A DNA stretch of 64,000 nucleotides from Paractinoplanes pyxinae (GTDB lineage Bacteria; Actinomycetota; Actinomycetes; Mycobacteriales; Micromonosporaceae), in NCBI RefSeq assembly GCF_026626335.1, contig NZ_JAPNTZ010000019.1, positions 62,001-126,000 of the forward strand, given 5' to 3'. Positions 1 to 8,212 of this stretch are shown here, in pieces (position 1 is the first letter of the stretch; each line of letters opens with the position of its first letter). Under the pieces are notes generated by a model. That model saw only the letters and a list, made by a program, of their open reading frames with translations. It searched no databases and was not told where the DNA came from. The position numbers and the translations under genes were made by a program.

Positions 1-204
1 CGAAGCGTGCCCACTCCCCTGTCGTCCACCCGGCTGATAATGTCACGAACGGCGGGGCCCACCGCCCAACCTCCTCGGCCGTCCCCGACGCGCGGCCTGT
101 GACGGAGGCAAAGGGACTTCTTGTCTCGGGTCGCTGTCCGTTGTTCGCTGGTTCCGGACGTCATGGTCGCGCGGGGGATCGACGCACGGGACAGCGGAGG
201 GCCG

Positions 205-1194
205 ATGACAGCCAACAGGAACCTCAAACGCCGGGTACGCGCGCGTGCCGCCAAGACCGGCGAGTCCTACACCGCTGCGCTGAGGCATTTCCGCACGGCT
301 TCTCGAGGAGAACCGATGCGACTGTCTGTCGCCCAGACCACCGTCCAGCCCGACCCGGCCGACACCGCCGCGCTCAAGGAGTGCGGCCGCCGGATCCGCG
401 CCCTGATGCGCGAGGCCCGCGAGGCCGGGGCCCGGCTGCTGCACCTGCCCGAGGGGGCACTGAGCTGCCCCGACAAGAGGATCATGTCCACCACCGGCCC
501 CGACGACATCGGCCCGGCCGACTGGGACCGGGCCGACTGGACCACGCTGGCCGAGGAACTGCAGGCCATTGCGCAGCTGGCCGGCGAACTGCGGCTGTGG
601 ACGGTAGTGGGCTCGATCCACCCGCTGACCCCGCCCCGCCGCCCGCACCTGAGCCTGTACGTCGTCTCCGACCACGGCGAGGTCGTCACCCGCTACGACG
701 AGCGGCTGCTGTCGAACACCAAGGTCAGCCACATGTACACGCCGGGCTCGGCCCCGATCACCTTCACCGTCGACGGCGTCCGGTTCGGCTGCGCCATGGG
801 CATGGAGGCGGCCTACCCCGAGATCTTCCTGGAGTACGAGCGCCTCGACGTCGACTGCGTGCTGTTCTCGACCCACGGCCCCGGCACGCCGGTCAACAAC
901 GGCCCGTTCGCCCTGCAGGCCCAGGCGCTGGCCGCCGCCAACAGCTACTGGGTCAGCTACGCGGGCACGGCCCAGGACGCCCCGAACGCCCCCTCCGGCC
1001 TCGTCACCCCCGACGGCGACTGGCTGACCCGCTGCCCGCCCGAACCCACGGCGGCCCTGGCCACCGCCGACCTCGACCTGACCCCCGAGAACCACGCCCG
1101 CCGCTGGCGCCGCAGGGCCCGGAGCGGCCTCTACACCCAGTTCCAGGCCCCCGACGACCCCCGCAGCACCGACCGCGCGAGCCGGACAGCATGA
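205..1194 (+). CDS. Carbon-nitrogen hydrolase (nitrilase superfamily) with short basic N-terminal extension
   Basis: A 329-residue protein of the nitrilase/amidase superfamily, which hydrolyses amides or nitriles in the cytoplasm; the substrate cannot be told. The fold begins at MRLSVAQTT (residue 38). The catalytic Glu is seen in LPEGALS (about residue 83) and the nucleophile in RFGCAMGMEAAYPE. The usual catalytic Lys position in the YDKR-type motif reads YDER here, so the Lys may be replaced; the Lys of SNTK lies nearby. I chose the ATG at 205 because AGCGGAGGG precedes it and the extension NLKRRVRARAAKTGESYTA looks like a conserved basic, RHH-like motif; the ATG at 316 is the alternative. 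It stands alone, convergent with the monooxygenase gene. Confidence 0.8.
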   Translation: MTANRNLKRRVRARAAKTGESYTAALRHFRTASRGEPMRLSVAQTTVQPDPADTAALKECGRRIRALMREAREAGARLLHLPEGALSCPDKRIMSTTGPDDIGPADWDRADWTTLAEELQAIAQLAGELRLWTVVGSIHPLTPPRRPHLSLYVVSDHGEVVTRYDERLLSNTKVSHMYTPGSAPITFTVDGVRFGCAMGMEAAYPEIFLEYERLDVDCVLFSTHGPGTPVNNGPFALQAQALAAANSYWVSYAGTAQDAPNAPSGLVTPDGDWLTRCPPEPTAALATADLDLTPENHARRWRRRARSGLYTQFQAPDDPRSTDRASRTA

Positions 1195-1219
1195 CCCTGG
1201 TCATCTGAGCTGAGGGCGT

Positions 1220-1252
1220 GTGCCGGCCCGCTGCCACGTTGCGGGCCGGCAC
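1220..1252. terminator. Bidirectional intrinsic-type terminator hairpin
   Basis: A perfect 12-bp inverted repeat, GTGCCGGCCCGC at 1220-1231 and GCGGGCCGGCAC at 1241-1252, with a 9-nt loop. It sits between the convergent ends of the amidohydrolase (stop 1194) and the monooxygenase (stop 1257). There is no clear T-run, as is usual in high-GC actinobacteria. Confidence 0.7.
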
Positions 1253-1256
1253 AGTC

Positions 1257-2732
1257 TCAGGCGTCCTCGAGGACGGGCCGGCGGGTGCGCAGGCGGGCGA
1301 TCAGAGCCGGCGTCACGCCGCGGTAGGCGGAGGGGTCGACCGGGTTGAGCCAGTGCGAGGCCCGTACGCGCCTGCTGATGTTCAGGTCGAGGTCGTCGAG
1401 CACCTCGTCCACGTTCTTCAGCGAGAACGGGATGATTTTGGCGCCCCGGCAGTGGTGGCGGTCGGTAGCCTCGTCCATGAAGGCGAGCTGGTCGCGCACC
1501 TGGGCCCGCATCGCGTCGGGAGTGGGCAGGGGCACGGCGCCGGCCAGGTGGGCGGTGATCCAGACGGCGGCCATCTCCGCGTTGAGCGGGCTGAAGAACG
1601 ACGAGTTGTAGCCGTTGAAGTAGAGGCCGTCGACGCCGAGCGGCAGGATCTGCCGGTACAGCTGGAAGTTGCCGCGCTCGTCGAGAAGCTGCCGCTGCAC
1701 GGTTTCGTCGAGGAACGGCACGCCCTGCTGGAAACCGGTGGCGCACACGATCAGATCGGCGGGCAGCACCGTGCCGTCGGAGAGCTCGGCCCGGCCCGCG
1801 CTCAGACGGACGACGGTGGTGTCCCGGCGTACGCGAATGGCGCCTTTTTCCACGCCCTCGAAGAAGCCCTCGGTGGCCAGCCCGATCGCGCCTTTGACGA
1901 TGCCCTCCATCGTGCCGCGGGGCACCAGATCCAGTTGCTCGAGCTTGAACTGGCGCACGGACACCGAACCGACCGAGTTGAGCATGCTCCGGCGCATGGG
2001 GTCGCCCGGCCCGTGCAGGAAACGCTCGGGACCGCGCAACCGGTGGTACTTGAACAGCGCCTCGCCCATGCGGGTCAGCAGCAGCATCTTGAAGTTGACG
2101 ACCCCGGCGATCTTGCGCGGCACTTTCCACAGCAGTTGCCGGGCGATGACGTCGGTGCTCGCGGCCACCTCGCTCAGCGGCACTGTCACGTCGCACGCCG
2201 ACTTGCCATAACCAATGACGAGTACGTGTTTTCCGCGCGCCATTTCGGCTTCGTGCACATCGGTTCCGGCCACGATCTGCCCGCCGGCAGCCGTAAATTC
2301 GGCGGCGCCCGGGAACGTCGGCATGTTGGGCTCGCAGAAGACGCCGTTGGCCACCACCAACTTGTCGACAGTGGCGGTCTCGCCGGTCGACAACGTGACT
2401 GTCCAGCCGTTCTCGCCGCCGGTGGCCGAGGTGACGCGAACGTTCAGGCGCAGGTGCGGCTCGATCTTGAACTCGTGGGCGTAGGCCTCGAGCCAGGACT
2501 GCACCTGCGCGCCGGTCGGCCACTCGGGCAGATTCTTCGGCATCGGGAAGTCGGAAAGTCCGTACGTGGCCCGGGCGCTCTGTGTCGTCAGGCCCGGGTA
2601 GCGGCGCGTCCGGCTCCACACCCCGCCCACGTCCGGCGCCGAGTCCCAGACGACGACCTCGTGGCCCGCCTGCAGCAACGTCTTCGCGGTGGCCAGCCCG
2701 GCCACGCCGGCCCCGATGATGCCGATGCGCAT
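1257..2732 (-). CDS. Flavin-containing monooxygenase (FMO/Baeyer-Villiger type)
   Basis: A 491-residue class B flavoprotein monooxygenase. The FAD Rossmann motif GAGVAG is at residues 7-12, followed by DSAPDVGGVWSRTRRYPGL, typical of FMO/BVMO enzymes. A second nucleotide-binding stretch, VLVIGYGKSACDV, is the NADPH site, with a slightly degenerate third Gly. Such enzymes use NADPH and O2 to hydroxylate or insert oxygen into ketones, aldehydes, N or S centres. It lies 2 nt downstream of a cupin gene and behind an IclR-type operator at 3278-3294. This links it to the aromatic-catabolism locus, where it may do an early oxidation; the substrate is not predictable. Confidence 0.85.
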   Translation of the reverse strand: MRIGIIGAGVAGLATAKTLLQAGHEVVVWDSAPDVGGVWSRTRRYPGLTTQSARATYGLSDFPMPKNLPEWPTGAQVQSWLEAYAHEFKIEPHLRLNVRVTSATGGENGWTVTLSTGETATVDKLVVANGVFCEPNMPTFPGAAEFTAAGGQIVAGTDVHEAEMARGKHVLVIGYGKSACDVTVPLSEVAASTDVIARQLLWKVPRKIAGVVNFKMLLLTRMGEALFKYHRLRGPERFLHGPGDPMRRSMLNSVGSVSVRQFKLEQLDLVPRGTMEGIVKGAIGLATEGFFEGVEKGAIRVRRDTTVVRLSAGRAELSDGTVLPADLIVCATGFQQGVPFLDETVQRQLLDERGNFQLYRQILPLGVDGLYFNGYNSSFFSPLNAEMAAVWITAHLAGAVPLPTPDAMRAQVRDQLAFMDEATDRHHCRGAKIIPFSLKNVDEVLDDLDLNISRRVRASHWLNPVDPSAYRGVTPALIARLRTRRPVLEDA

Positions 2733-2734
2733 GG

Positions 2735-3202
2735 TCAGCGACCCCCGCCGGGCGGCAACTGCAGCTCGATCCCGAACTCCTCCATGATCGGCTTGAGCGT
2801 GGCCATGTCCTTCGGGCCGGGCGGCAGCTCGCCCAGCGCCTGGTAGTAGGCCTCCAGCCCGGCCGGTGAGACGACCGAGATGACCCGGGCCTCGTCGCCG
2901 TACGGGTTGCGGAACGTGTGGACGACGTTGCGGGGCAGGTAGAGGTAGTCACCGAACTCGAGCGTGAACTCCTCGCTCCCGAGCGACACGTCGAGCCGGC
3001 CGGCCAGGCAGATGAACGACTCGTCCTCACGGGTGTGGATGTGGGCCGGCGGGCCGTTGGTCTCGGGCGGGATCGCGTACTCGAAAAGCGAATAGGCGTC
3101 GCGGGTGGCCGTCCCGTTCGCCTTCATCGTGATGTTCAGGCCGATCGCGGGGATCTGCGTCCCCTTGCGCGAGCTGAGCATGTAACCGCCGCCAAGGCTC
3201 AC
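2735..3202 (-). CDS. Single-domain cupin protein
   Basis: A 155-residue single-cupin protein. The first cupin motif is PPAHIHTREDESFICLAGRL and the second is FGDYLYLPRNVVHTFRN, so His/Glu metal ligands are present. The GTG at 3202 is chosen because AGGAGG lies 4 nt upstream; an in-frame ATG at 3181 is possible. It is the first gene of a two-gene operon with the monooxygenase, preceded by an IclR-like palindrome at 3278-3294. It is probably a metal-dependent isomerase, dioxygenase-like or small-ligand-binding partner in the same pathway; the exact reaction is unknown. Confidence 0.75.
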   Translation of the reverse strand: MSLGGGYMLSSRKGTQIPAIGLNITMKANGTATRDAYSLFEYAIPPETNGPPAHIHTREDESFICLAGRLDVSLGSEEFTLEFGDYLYLPRNVVHTFRNPYGDEARVISVVSPAGLEAYYQALGELPPGPKDMATLKPIMEEFGIELQLPPGGGR

Positions 3203-3277
3203 GGCTCCTCCTCCACTTCGCCGGGCTGTGCACTGGGTCACAGCCTGCGGCTCGCGGCGCTCACGGCCCAAACGGCG

Positions 3278-3294
3278 GTCCCGCTCAGCGGGAC
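3278..3294. promoter_or_regulatory. IclR operator palindrome, copy 1 (centred on the IclR stop codon)
   Basis: GTCCCGCTCAGCGGGAC: 7-bp arms (8 bp if the central base is the axis) around TCA. TCA is the reverse complement of the TGA stop of the IclR gene. It lies 76 nt upstream of the cupin start, so it can control the cupin-monooxygenase operon. An identical copy lies at the other end of the same regulator gene. Confidence 0.75.
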
Positions 3295-4052
3295 GAAAAG
3301 CTGCTGTACGCCCGGGAGGTGGCCGCCGCGGCCAGGCGTACGGCCGGTCCGGCCCGGTCGGCCCGCACCAGCGCGACCGGCCCGGTGACCGAGACGGCGG
3401 CCACCACGGCCCCCAGCGGACCGAAGATCGGGGCGGCCACGCAGCTGATCCCCACGTTGCCCTCCTCGCGTTCGACGGCCAAGCCGCGGTCCGGGATGGC
3501 GGCCAGCTCCCGCCGCAGGGCAGTGGCCGTGGTCATCGTGCGCGGGGTGCGGCGTTCCATCCCGGCGTCGACGACCGCCTGCACGGCTTCCTCGTCGCTG
3601 TACGCGAGAATCGCCCGGCCGAGCGCCGAGCAGTGGGCCGGCAGCATCGCCCCGACCTGCGACAGCATCGGCATCGGCCGATGCCCGGTGATCTTCTCGA
3701 CGAGCAGCACCTGGGTGCCGCTGAGCACGCCCAGCTGCACGGTGAGCCGGGTCGCGTGGTGCAGGTCCTGCAGGTAGGGCAGGGCCGCCTCGCGCAGCTG
3801 GTGGCGCACGGGGGCGAGGCCGGAGAGCTCGAAGATGCGGTTGCCGACGCGGTAGCGACCGGCCGGTTTGTCGAGCCAGCCCAGCTTGAGCATCTTGTCG
3901 GCCGTGCGGTGGGTGGTCGAGCGGGGCAGGCCGCACCGGGCCACCAGCGCGGCCAGGCTGAGCTCGCGGTGCTGCTCGTCGAAGGCGCCGAGGATGGCGG
4001 CGGCCCGGTCGAGCCCGCCCAGCGATCCGGTGTCCCGCTCAGCGGGACTCAC
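3285..4052 (-). CDS. IclR-family transcriptional regulator of the aromatic locus
   Basis: A 255-residue IclR regulator. The N-terminal winged helix is at about residues 14-75 (LSLAALVARCGLPRSTTHRT is the HTH). The effector-binding domain follows, with the family's HCSALGRAILAY and VGISCVAAPIFGPLGAVVAA motifs. It starts at a GTG with GAGG 7 nt upstream. Identical 17-bp palindromes lie in its codons 2-7 and across its stop codon. It probably autoregulates and controls both the minus-strand cupin-monooxygenase operon and the divergent plus-strand SDR-dioxygenase operon. The ligand is probably an aromatic pathway intermediate (inference). Confidence 0.92.
   Translation of the reverse strand: MSPAERDTGSLGGLDRAAAILGAFDEQHRELSLAALVARCGLPRSTTHRTADKMLKLGWLDKPAGRYRVGNRIFELSGLAPVRHQLREAALPYLQDLHHATRLTVQLGVLSGTQVLLVEKITGHRPMPMLSQVGAMLPAHCSALGRAILAYSDEEAVQAVVDAGMERRTPRTMTTATALRRELAAIPDRGLAVEREEGNVGISCVAAPIFGPLGAVVAAVSVTGPVALVRADRAGPAVRLAAAATSRAYSSFSSR
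4032..4048. promoter_or_regulatory. IclR operator palindrome, copy 2 (start of IclR gene)
   Basis: GTCCCGCTCAGCGGGAC, identical to the copy at 3278-3294. It overlaps the first codons of the IclR gene and ends 42 nt upstream of the divergent SDR start. It covers the -35 region of the SDR operon, so binding should affect both transcription units. Confidence 0.75.
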
Positions 4053-4078
4053 GGTAGGGCCTCGGCAGTCATGGCGGT

Positions 4079-4084
4079 CAGGCT
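4079..4084 (+). promoter_or_regulatory. -10 box of the leaderless SDR operon
   Basis: CAGGCT followed by 6 nt and then the GTG start at 4091. It is one base from TAGGCT, which occurs at the same spacing in other promoters of this window. There is no ribosome-binding site, which fits a leaderless mRNA. Confidence 0.45.
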
Positions 4085-4090
4085 AACCCC

Positions 4091-4864
4091 GTGCCCCACA
4101 GCCGAAGAAGAGCGTTCGTCGGCGGTGGCGGGTCCGGGATCGGGTTCGCCGCCGCCGAGTGCCTGGCCCGTTCCGGTCACGACGTCATCGTGGCCGGCCG
4201 CCACCGCGAGAAGCTGGACAAGGCGGCGGCCGCGGTCTCGGGCGCCGCGGTGGTGGCCGACCTGGCCGTCGAGTGCCCGCCGGTCGTGGCCGAGGTGGAC
4301 GTGCTGGTACTCAACGCCGGCGGGCCGCCGCCGGGCCGCGTCCTCGCGATCGGCGACGACGGCTGGCAGCAGGCGTTCGACCTGCTGCTCCGAGGACCGC
4401 TGCGGCTGGCCCGGGCGGCGCTGCCTGCGATGGCGTCGCGCGGTTTCGGCCGGGTCGTCCTCGTGACGTCGACGGCCGTACGCCAGCCGCAGCCCGACCT
4501 CGCGGCCAGCGTGGTCCTGCGGGCGGCGGCGACCAGCGCCGCGAAACTGCTTTCCCGCGAGTACGCCGATCGGGGCGTGACGGTCAACTGCGTGGCGCCG
4601 GGACCGACGGACACCGAGCGCCGGCGCGAGATCCTCAGCGCCCGCGCCGGCTCACTCGAAGCGGCGCAGGCGGCTTCCGTTGAAGCGGCGCAGGCGGCTT
4701 TTCTCGAAGCGGCGCAGGCGGCCGACGTGGCCACCGTGCCGGCCGGGCGAGCGGGCCGGCCGGAGGAGATCGGCGAAGCCATCGCCTTCCTCGCGTCGGA
4801 CGCCGCAAGCTACGTCAACGGGACCGTGCTCACGGTCGACGGCGGCAGAACGGAGACACCCTGA
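4091..4864 (+). CDS. Short-chain dehydrogenase/reductase (atypical active site, internal repeat)
   Basis: A 257-residue SDR with the cofactor motif GGGGSGIG near the N-terminus, LNAGG after beta-4 and NCVAPGPTDTERR after the active site. The usual YxxxK is absent: the region reads VTSTAVRQPQPDLAAS then RAAATSAAK. Ser and Lys are kept but the Tyr is missing, as in an SDR subfamily of FabG-like proteins. Residues 188-211 are three copies of an 8-residue unit ending EAAQAA. It is the first gene of an overlapping four-gene operon behind an IclR operator. It is probably an NAD(P)-dependent step on an aromatic side chain or a dihydrodiol, if catalytic at all. Confidence 0.82.
   Translation: MPHSRRRAFVGGGGSGIGFAAAECLARSGHDVIVAGRHREKLDKAAAAVSGAAVVADLAVECPPVVAEVDVLVLNAGGPPPGRVLAIGDDGWQQAFDLLLRGPLRLARAALPAMASRGFGRVVLVTSTAVRQPQPDLAASVVLRAAATSAAKLLSREYADRGVTVNCVAPGPTDTERRREILSARAGSLEAAQAASVEAAQAAFLEAAQAADVATVPAGRAGRPEEIGEAIAFLASDAASYVNGTVLTVDGGRTETP
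4652..4723 (+). repeat. 24-bp tandem repeat, three in-frame copies
   Basis: Three 24-bp units at 4652, 4676 and 4700, each with the core GAAGCGGCGCAGGCGGC, encoding SLEAAQAA, SVEAAQAA and FLEAAQAA. They fall in the variable substrate-loop region of the SDR, where length change is tolerated. Confidence 0.9.
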
Positions 4865-5358
4865 TGTCCTTCGACATGGCAGCGTTCCTGGGCGCGATCT
4901 CGGACGTGGTGAAGCCCGGCGCGGTCCGGCCGTTCGTGGTGCACGACCACGAACTCGAGACGCTGCCGGCGAACCAGGTGCACAACCCGACCACTTTGCG
5001 GGTGGCCGGGACGCTGCCGACGAGCACGTTCGAGATTTTCCGGCAGACCATCCCGCCCGGCCTCAGCTCGGACATGCAGCGGCACTACCACGAGACCGTG
5101 CACTTCGTGATCAGCGGGCGCGGGCACACCGAACTCGAGGACGAGTCGTCGCGGTGGGAGACGGGCGCCTTCGTCTACACGCCGCCGTGGACCTGGCACC
5201 GCCACTACAACGACTCTCCCGACGAGCCGGTCGAGTTCCTCACCATCGAGAACTCGCGGCTGCTGAGCCAACTCGGAATCGCCCGCCGGCAGAGCGCGGG
5301 CCTGGTGACCGTCGAACAGGCAAGGAAGGCTTATGACGCACATCAGCATCTGGGGTGA
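4864..5358 (+). CDS. Cupin-domain protein of the meta-cleavage operon
   Basis: A 164-residue cupin. Motif 1 is RHYHETVHFVISGRGHTELE and motif 2 is TGAFVYTPPWTWHRHYND, both His-rich and like gentisate-dioxygenase-type cupins but with a single domain. Its ATG overlaps the SDR stop (ATGA), and its 3' end overlaps the hydrolase start by 26 nt, so translation is coupled. It is the second, distinct cupin of this locus. It may be a metal-dependent oxygenase or isomerase accessory for the ring-cleavage route; its substrate is not evident. Confidence 0.78.
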   Translation: MSFDMAAFLGAISDVVKPGAVRPFVVHDHELETLPANQVHNPTTLRVAGTLPTSTFEIFRQTIPPGLSSDMQRHYHETVHFVISGRGHTELEDESSRWETGAFVYTPPWTWHRHYNDSPDEPVEFLTIENSRLLSQLGIARRQSAGLVTVEQARKAYDAHQHLG

Positions 5359-6199
5359 GCTGGCGACGCTGGACCACACGCTCCGCCACGTCGATGTGGG
5401 CGGCGTGCGCACCCGGGTCCTGCAGGCCGGCAGCGGGCCCGATCTCATTCTGCTGCACGGCACGGGCGGGCACCTGGAGGCGTACGCGCGGGATCTGGCC
5501 GGCCTGGCGGAGGACTTCCGCGTCACGGCGTACGACATGGTGGGGCACGGCTGGTCGGCGACGCCGGATCACCCGTACACCATCGATGTTCTGTCGGATC
5601 ACCTGATCGGTCTGATGGACGCGCTGGGCATCGAACGCGCCCATCTGAGCGGCGAATCGCTCGGCGGCTGGGTGGTGGCGTGGACGGCCGCCTTCCACCC
5701 CGCGCGCGTGGATCGGCTGGTGCTGAACACGCCGGGCAACATCGCCAACAAGCCCGAGGTGATGGCCCGGATGCGCGACAGCACGATGGCCGCGGTGCTC
5801 GACCCCAGCGACGACACGGTGCGCCGCCGCATCGAGTTCCTGTTCCACCACAAGGAAATGGTGACCGACGAGCTGGTCGGCCTGCGGCAGGCGGTCTACA
5901 GCCGGCCGGGTTTCGTGCAGGCCATCACCAACACGCTGGTGCTGCAGGATCCGTTGGTACGTAAGGCGTACGCGTGGGAGGCGGGCTGGGTCGGCAAGAT
6001 CTCCGCGCCGACGCTTCTGCTGTGGACGGAGCACGATCCGACCGGCGGGCTCGACGAGGCCGAGATGCTGCTGGACTGGCTGCCCGACGCCCGGCTGCAC
6101 GTCATCGCCGACGCCGGCCACTGGCCGCAATGGGAGAAGGTCGGCGAATACCTGGACACGCACCGGCTGTTCCTGCTCCAGCGGGAGGCCGGCGTATGA
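5333..6199 (+). CDS. Alpha/beta hydrolase, meta-cleavage product hydrolase (MhpC/BphD-like)
   Basis: A 288-residue alpha/beta hydrolase. The oxyanion region is LILLHGTGGH, the nucleophile elbow is SGESLGGW, and the C-terminal His is in DAGHWPQWE. The length and the neighbouring extradiol dioxygenase fit a C-C bond hydrolase that splits the 2-hydroxy-6-oxo-dienoate made by ring cleavage. It would yield 2-hydroxypenta-2,4-dienoate, the substrate of the hydratase encoded at 24.35-25.12 kb. It overlaps the cupin gene by 26 nt and the dioxygenase start by ATGA. Confidence 0.85.
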   Translation: MTHISIWGELATLDHTLRHVDVGGVRTRVLQAGSGPDLILLHGTGGHLEAYARDLAGLAEDFRVTAYDMVGHGWSATPDHPYTIDVLSDHLIGLMDALGIERAHLSGESLGGWVVAWTAAFHPARVDRLVLNTPGNIANKPEVMARMRDSTMAAVLDPSDDTVRRRIEFLFHHKEMVTDELVGLRQAVYSRPGFVQAITNTLVLQDPLVRKAYAWEAGWVGKISAPTLLLWTEHDPTGGLDEAEMLLDWLPDARLHVIADAGHWPQWEKVGEYLDTHRLFLLQREAGV

Positions 6200-7119
6200 G
6201 CGAGATCGTGGGCTTCGCCGGCATGTCGCACTCGCCGTTCGCGACGCTGCTGCCCTTCACCGGCGGCCCGGGCGGCCGTTTCCTGAGCGATGCGGCGCGG
6301 GTCGCGCGGGCGGTGACCGCGCTGGCGCCGGACGCGGTCGTGGTGATCGGGCCGGACCACTTCCACGCCAACTTCTACGACCAGATGCCGCCGTTCGTGC
6401 TCGGCGTCGAGAAGGCCACCGCGTTCGGCGACTTCGGCAGCTTCTCCGGGGAGCTGCCGGTCGCCGCCCCGCTGGCCTGGGCCGTGCGGGACGGGCTGGA
6501 CGAGGCCGGATTCGACGTGTCGTTGTCGTACGCGCTCACTGTCGATCACGGCGTGGTGCAGAGCTACGAGATGACGACCGGGTTCTCGGTGCCGCTCGTG
6601 CCGCTGGTGCTGAACACGGCCGCGCCGCCGCTGCCGTCGCTCGCCCGGTGTGTGGCGCTGGGAAAGGCCCTGGGCGAAGCGATCCGCCGCGCGCCCGGGG
6701 ACGAGCGGGTGCTGATCGTGGCCAGCGGCGGGCTGTCGCACTGGTTGCCCTCCAACGATCCGCGCGATCCGTCGGTGGCCGGCGAGAGGCGCGACTCGCT
6801 CATCCACGGCCGCAAGGACGCGCGCGCCTTCGCAGCTGTGCGGGAGCCGCGCGTACGGGCCATGGCGGGCAATCCCGAAGCGCCGGTCAACGCGTCGTGG
6901 GACCAGTGGTTCCTGCGGCAGCTGTACTCCCGGGACCTCAGCCCGATCGTCGCGCTGGGCCACGAGAAGCTGGAGCACGAGGCGGGTAGCGGGGGCCATG
7001 AGGTTCGTACGTGGCTGGTGGGGCACGCGGCGGCCGGGCTCCCGCTGGTGTGGGACAGCTACGAACCCGTACCGGAATGGATAACGGGAATGGGCATCGG
7101 CACGACGTTCGCGGTCTAG
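6196..7119 (+). CDS. Class III extradiol ring-cleavage dioxygenase (MhpB/LigB-like)
   Basis: A 307-residue type III (LigB-superfamily) extradiol dioxygenase, closest in pattern to 2,3-dihydroxyphenylpropionate 1,2-dioxygenase. MSHSPF near the N-terminus carries an iron-ligand His; DHFHANFYDQMPPF, TVDHGVVQSYE and SGGLSHW carry the other conserved His residues. It cleaves a catechol-type ring next to the hydroxyls using Fe(II) and O2. It starts at an ATG overlapping the hydrolase stop and is the last gene of the operon. The precise catechol is unknown, since no ring hydroxylase other than the FMO is encoded here. Confidence 0.88.
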   Translation: MSEIVGFAGMSHSPFATLLPFTGGPGGRFLSDAARVARAVTALAPDAVVVIGPDHFHANFYDQMPPFVLGVEKATAFGDFGSFSGELPVAAPLAWAVRDGLDEAGFDVSLSYALTVDHGVVQSYEMTTGFSVPLVPLVLNTAAPPLPSLARCVALGKALGEAIRRAPGDERVLIVASGGLSHWLPSNDPRDPSVAGERRDSLIHGRKDARAFAAVREPRVRAMAGNPEAPVNASWDQWFLRQLYSRDLSPIVALGHEKLEHEAGSGGHEVRTWLVGHAAAGLPLVWDSYEPVPEWITGMGIGTTFAV

Positions 7120-7133
7120 CCGTTGTGGCCGGC

Positions 7134-7916
7134 TCAGCCGATCGTCAGTCGGGCGCCGTGCAGGGTCACGTACCAGTCGGAGCCGGTGAAGCCGGGGCCG
7201 GTCTCGGGGCCGATGTAGGCGTCGATGTGCCGGTTACCGCCCAGCCCGGGCGTGAACTCGTCGGTGATCAGCCAGGACGCGCGCCGCAACGCCGCACAGG
7301 TGACGGCGGGCAGAGCCGAGCCGTCGTCCTGGTGACCGCAGGCGGTGATGGCGAAGCGGGTGCCGTGCGGCAGCACGCCGGGGTCGGCGGCCGCCGAGAC
7401 GAACGGGACGAGCGCCCGGCCGTCGGAACTGCGTGGCTGCGAATCAAGCCAGAAACCGACGTCGTACGACCAATTCAGGTACCGGCCGGAAGCGGTGCGC
7501 CCGGTTCCCTCGTCCTGGACGGCTTGGACGAAGTCCTCGGGGTAGGTGCCCAGGCTGTCGTCGCCGTTGGAGCAGTCCAGCTTGCGGCAGCCGGTGACCT
7601 CCTCAGGTTCGCCGTCGTGGAACTCCTCCACCGCCGTGTAATAGACGGTGACCTCCCAGCCGTCGCTCACCCGCCCGGTATTGCGGCTAGTCGTGGTGGT
7701 GGCAGGCGGCGCCGGGGTCGTTGTGGCACTGGGTACAGGCGACGACGGCAGCTTGAAGGTCGGCCAGTCCAGGGGCGGCCACGAGCGGGCGGGGCTCATC
7801 GGGCTCGCCGGGCTTCTTGTCGGGGCTGCCGATGCCTCCCGGGCGGTCCGGTCCGTTCCGCAGCCGGCCGTCACCACCACCATCAACACCGCCGACAAAG
7901 TGCGACATATGCGCAT
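7134..7916 (-). CDS. Secreted lipoprotein with C-terminal 3D-like domain
   Basis: A 260-residue predicted lipoprotein. The signal peptide MRICRTLSAVLMVVVTAGC ends in a TAGC lipobox. A Pro/Ser/Thr-rich linker of about 50 residues follows, then a globular part. The C-terminal part (ALVPFVSAAADPGVLPHGT, then GLGGNRHIDAYIG) resembles the 3D (Asp-Asp-Asp) double-psi barrel found in cell-wall enzymes. Four Cys outside the lipobox may form disulfides. It may act on peptidoglycan, but activity is unproved. It lies 17 nt downstream of a small membrane-protein gene on the same strand. Confidence 0.7.
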   Translation of the reverse strand: MRICRTLSAVLMVVVTAGCGTDRTAREASAAPTRSPASPMSPARSWPPLDWPTFKLPSSPVPSATTTPAPPATTTTSRNTGRVSDGWEVTVYYTAVEEFHDGEPEEVTGCRKLDCSNGDDSLGTYPEDFVQAVQDEGTGRTASGRYLNWSYDVGFWLDSQPRSSDGRALVPFVSAAADPGVLPHGTRFAITACGHQDDGSALPAVTCAALRRASWLITDEFTPGLGGNRHIDAYIGPETGPGFTGSDWYVTLHGARLTIG

Positions 7917-7932
7917 TCCACGAGCATCGCAG

Positions 7933-8199
7933 CTACCAGTGCAAACGTCTCGCCTTCGGGTCGACGCCGCGCCTGGGCTCGACCTGCCGGGAGGTGCGCG
8001 CGGCCACCCATCCGACGGCCATCGCCAGGCCTTGCAGCGCCCACAAACCGAATTCCCACCCGGTCTGGTCGCGGAAGACGAAGGCGCGCAACGCGATCGT
8101 GCCCAGGGCGACCACCGCGGCAACGCCGGCGATCACCCGTCGAGCCCGCGGGGACAACCGGTCGAGTGTCACGCCCCGGATCCTGACTGCCACAATCAC
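7933..8199 (-). CDS. Small two-helix membrane protein
   Basis: An 88-residue protein with two hydrophobic segments, VIAGVAAVVALGTIALRAFV and LWALQGLAMAVGWVAARTS, and a basic C-terminal tail. I recognise no family. It starts with GTG at 8199 (another GTG is two codons on) and lies 17 nt before the lipoprotein gene, so the two are probably co-transcribed. Confidence 0.55.
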   Translation of the reverse strand: MIVAVRIRGVTLDRLSPRARRVIAGVAAVVALGTIALRAFVFRDQTGWEFGLWALQGLAMAVGWVAARTSRQVEPRRGVDPKARRLHW

Positions 8200-8212
8200 G
8201 CCGTACGCCGGG

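Noticed and set aside
1218..2846. Long plus-strand frame opposite the monooxygenase
   Set aside because: Composition is typical of GC-rich antisense DNA and no family motif is seen; the minus strand has full FMO motifs.
1257..7119. Catabolic locus as a biosynthetic gene cluster
   Set aside because: No synthase, thioesterase, carrier protein or P450 is present; the enzymes match meta-cleavage degradation.
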